This document shows, piece by piece, positions 6,101 to 6,303 of a stretch of 6,303 bases of DNA. The stretch comes from Pseudomonadota bacterium (lineage in GTDB: Bacteria > Myxococcota_A > Polyangia > Polyangiales > Polyangiaceae). Location of the stretch: contig JAEXCN010000202.1 in the NCBI GenBank assembly GCA_023402175.1, forward strand, positions 1 through 6,303. Reading direction: 5' to 3'. Numbering within the stretch: the first letter of the stretch is position 1; each line of letters begins with the position of its first letter. The notes under the pieces were generated by a model, which ran no database searches, was not told where the DNA came from, and was given only the letters and a program-made list of their open reading frames with translations. The position numbers and the translations under genes are program-made.

Positions 6101-6303
6101 GCGACCTGTCTTGATGACCGCCCTCGTCGCGTCGCTCGGATTCATTCCGATGGCCGTCTCGACGGCTCCGGGAAGTGAAGTGCAGCGTCCACTGGCGACG
6201 GTGGTCATCGGCGGCCTCGTCACGGCCACTCTCCTCACGATGTTCGTGTTGCCCGTCGTCTATGCGTTTTTGGGCAAAGAGGGGCCGAGGAAGACTGCAG
6301 CAC
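3195..6303 (+). CDS. czcA: CzcA-like RND heavy-metal efflux pump (HME family), 3' end cut by window
   Basis: The frame stays open from ATG 3195 to the window edge: 1036 full codons with no stop. Relative to about 1,060 residues for Cupriavidus CzcA, only a short tail should be missing. It is the inner-membrane proton/metal antiporter of the CzcCBA complex, working as a trimer. TM1 (about 13-33) precedes LPIDAVPDITNVQVQVIT, the N-terminal HME signature, and the first periplasmic loop. TM2-TM4 span about 342-410. TM4 holds DFGLLVDGAVIIVEN, with Asp398, Asp404 and Glu411 spaced exactly like Asp402, Asp408 and Glu415, the proton-relay residues of CzcA. This form is typical of pumps for Zn2+, Co2+, Cd2+ or Ni2+ and differs from the CusA (Cu+/Ag+) form. 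TM6 lies near 476-502 and TM7 near 534-552, followed by VGAEFVPQLDEGDL. The second periplasmic loop (about 553-865) contains QPIQMRTNELVAG. TM8-TM12 run from about 871 to 1025, and the cytoplasmic tail begins GKEGPRKTAA. The start overlaps the czcB stop (TGATG). The family is certain; the exact substrate is not. Confidence 0.96.
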   Translation, partial: MAFLSAIVAWSLRNRAVVVVATLLFAVVGVRAAVSLPIDAVPDITNVQVQVITAAPALSPVEVEQYVSIPVERSMAGLPKSTEIRSVSKYGLSVVTIVFEDGTDIYFARQLINERMAEAQSAVSPRYGKPEMGPISSGLGEIYQFTVKNDRLSLMQLEEVLDWQIAPQLRTVKGVIEVNSFGGEDKQYQVVLDPKRLQAAGVSIAQVAEALEKSNANAGGGYIEHNREHFVIGTDGLMRNLDDLRIVVIGATPQGVPITIATVGEVNFGPRLRRGAATKDGEGEVVIGVAMMLMGENSRTVTEAVKTKLAAIQPSLPEGTRIEPFYDRSVLVDRTIATVGKNLLEGAALVIAILLLLLGDLRAGLVVATVIPLALLFAITVMNATGLSGNLMSLGAIDFGLLVDGAVIIVENAVRRLSEKQRALNRILSPEERIAVVEASTVEVRSATVFGEAIIAIVYLPILALTGIEGKLFRPMALTVLLALAGAFILSLTLIPVLTSYFVKPKAGEHETWILRKAHAAYVPLFRRVMNQRWITVGACVLTLAAAIGLFTRVGAEFVPQLDEGDLLVEARRLPGVALSQSVETDLRVQRAVRKIPEVSHVVSRTGAPEVATDPMGVEQSDIYVGLKDRKEWRDGLTKESLAKEISEAIEEKVPEVAGGVSQPIQMRTNELVAGVRSDVAVLLYGADLDQLKSLGEQVASTLRAIPGAVDVRVEQVAGLRYLRIVPDRGKLARYGLTVEDINQVTETIAVGHSVGEVLEGERRFGITVKTAHDFHGDLEPLRALPLRSMSGQIVPLGDVAELSFVTGPAQVSRESQSRRLTVELNVRGRDLLSVVEQAQAAVARDVKLPAGYRAEWGGQFEHYTEAKQRLAVVVPLALALILFLLWMAFRSVRAGLLIFLNVPFAIIGGVAALWLRDIPFSISAGVGFIALFGVAVLNGLVLVSFARHLEEKGVDHVQAIKEAAELRLRPVLMTALVASLGFIPMAVSTAPGSEVQRPLATVVIGGLVTATLLTMFVLPVVYAFLGKEGPRKTAA

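Overview
The window carries a heavy-metal resistance locus built around a CzcCBA-type tripartite RND efflux system. GC content is high and G/C-ending codons dominate. Together with the gene order and the style of the proteins, this suggests a high-GC Gram-negative bacterium. My best guess is the Myxococcota (Polyangia-like) or a similar deltaproteobacterial lineage, but this is inferred from general appearance and not from a phylogenetic marker.

Layout. Positions 1-71 (minus strand) hold the first 23 codons of a divergent gene with an extremely His-rich N-terminus (10 His in 23 residues), most likely a CzcD/ZitB-like cation diffusion facilitator that continues outside the window. Positions 72-206 are a divergent intergenic region with a near-perfect 18-bp palindrome, a possible sigma70-like -10 box and a small GC hairpin in the leader of the divergent gene. 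Positions 207-599 encode a small Cys/His-rich protein that I do not recognise by family. It occupies the place where small metal-responsive proteins such as CzcI are often found. After a 110-bp gap come three tightly coupled genes: czcC (710-2005, outer-membrane factor), czcB (2002-3195, periplasmic adaptor lipoprotein) and czcA (3195-6303, inner-membrane RND pump, cut by the window edge probably just before its stop). czcC and czcB overlap by ATGA, and czcB and czcA by TGATG.

How the parts fit. CzcA is a proton-driven antiporter whose TM4 motif has the acidic residues typical of the divalent-cation (Zn/Co/Cd/Ni) heavy-metal efflux pumps. CzcB links it to CzcC for export across the outer membrane. 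The divergent CDF-like protein would move cations from cytoplasm to periplasm, where CzcCBA can expel them. The small Cys/His cluster protein may bind or sense metal, but this is inference.

Novelty. The core is a well-known system. The parts that deserve a second look are the Cys/His-rich small ORF, the palindrome between the divergent genes, the non-canonical features of CzcC, and the strong over-representation of GATC-containing words. No RNA genes, CRISPR arrays or insertion sequences were seen, and no metal-responsive regulator gene lies inside the window.
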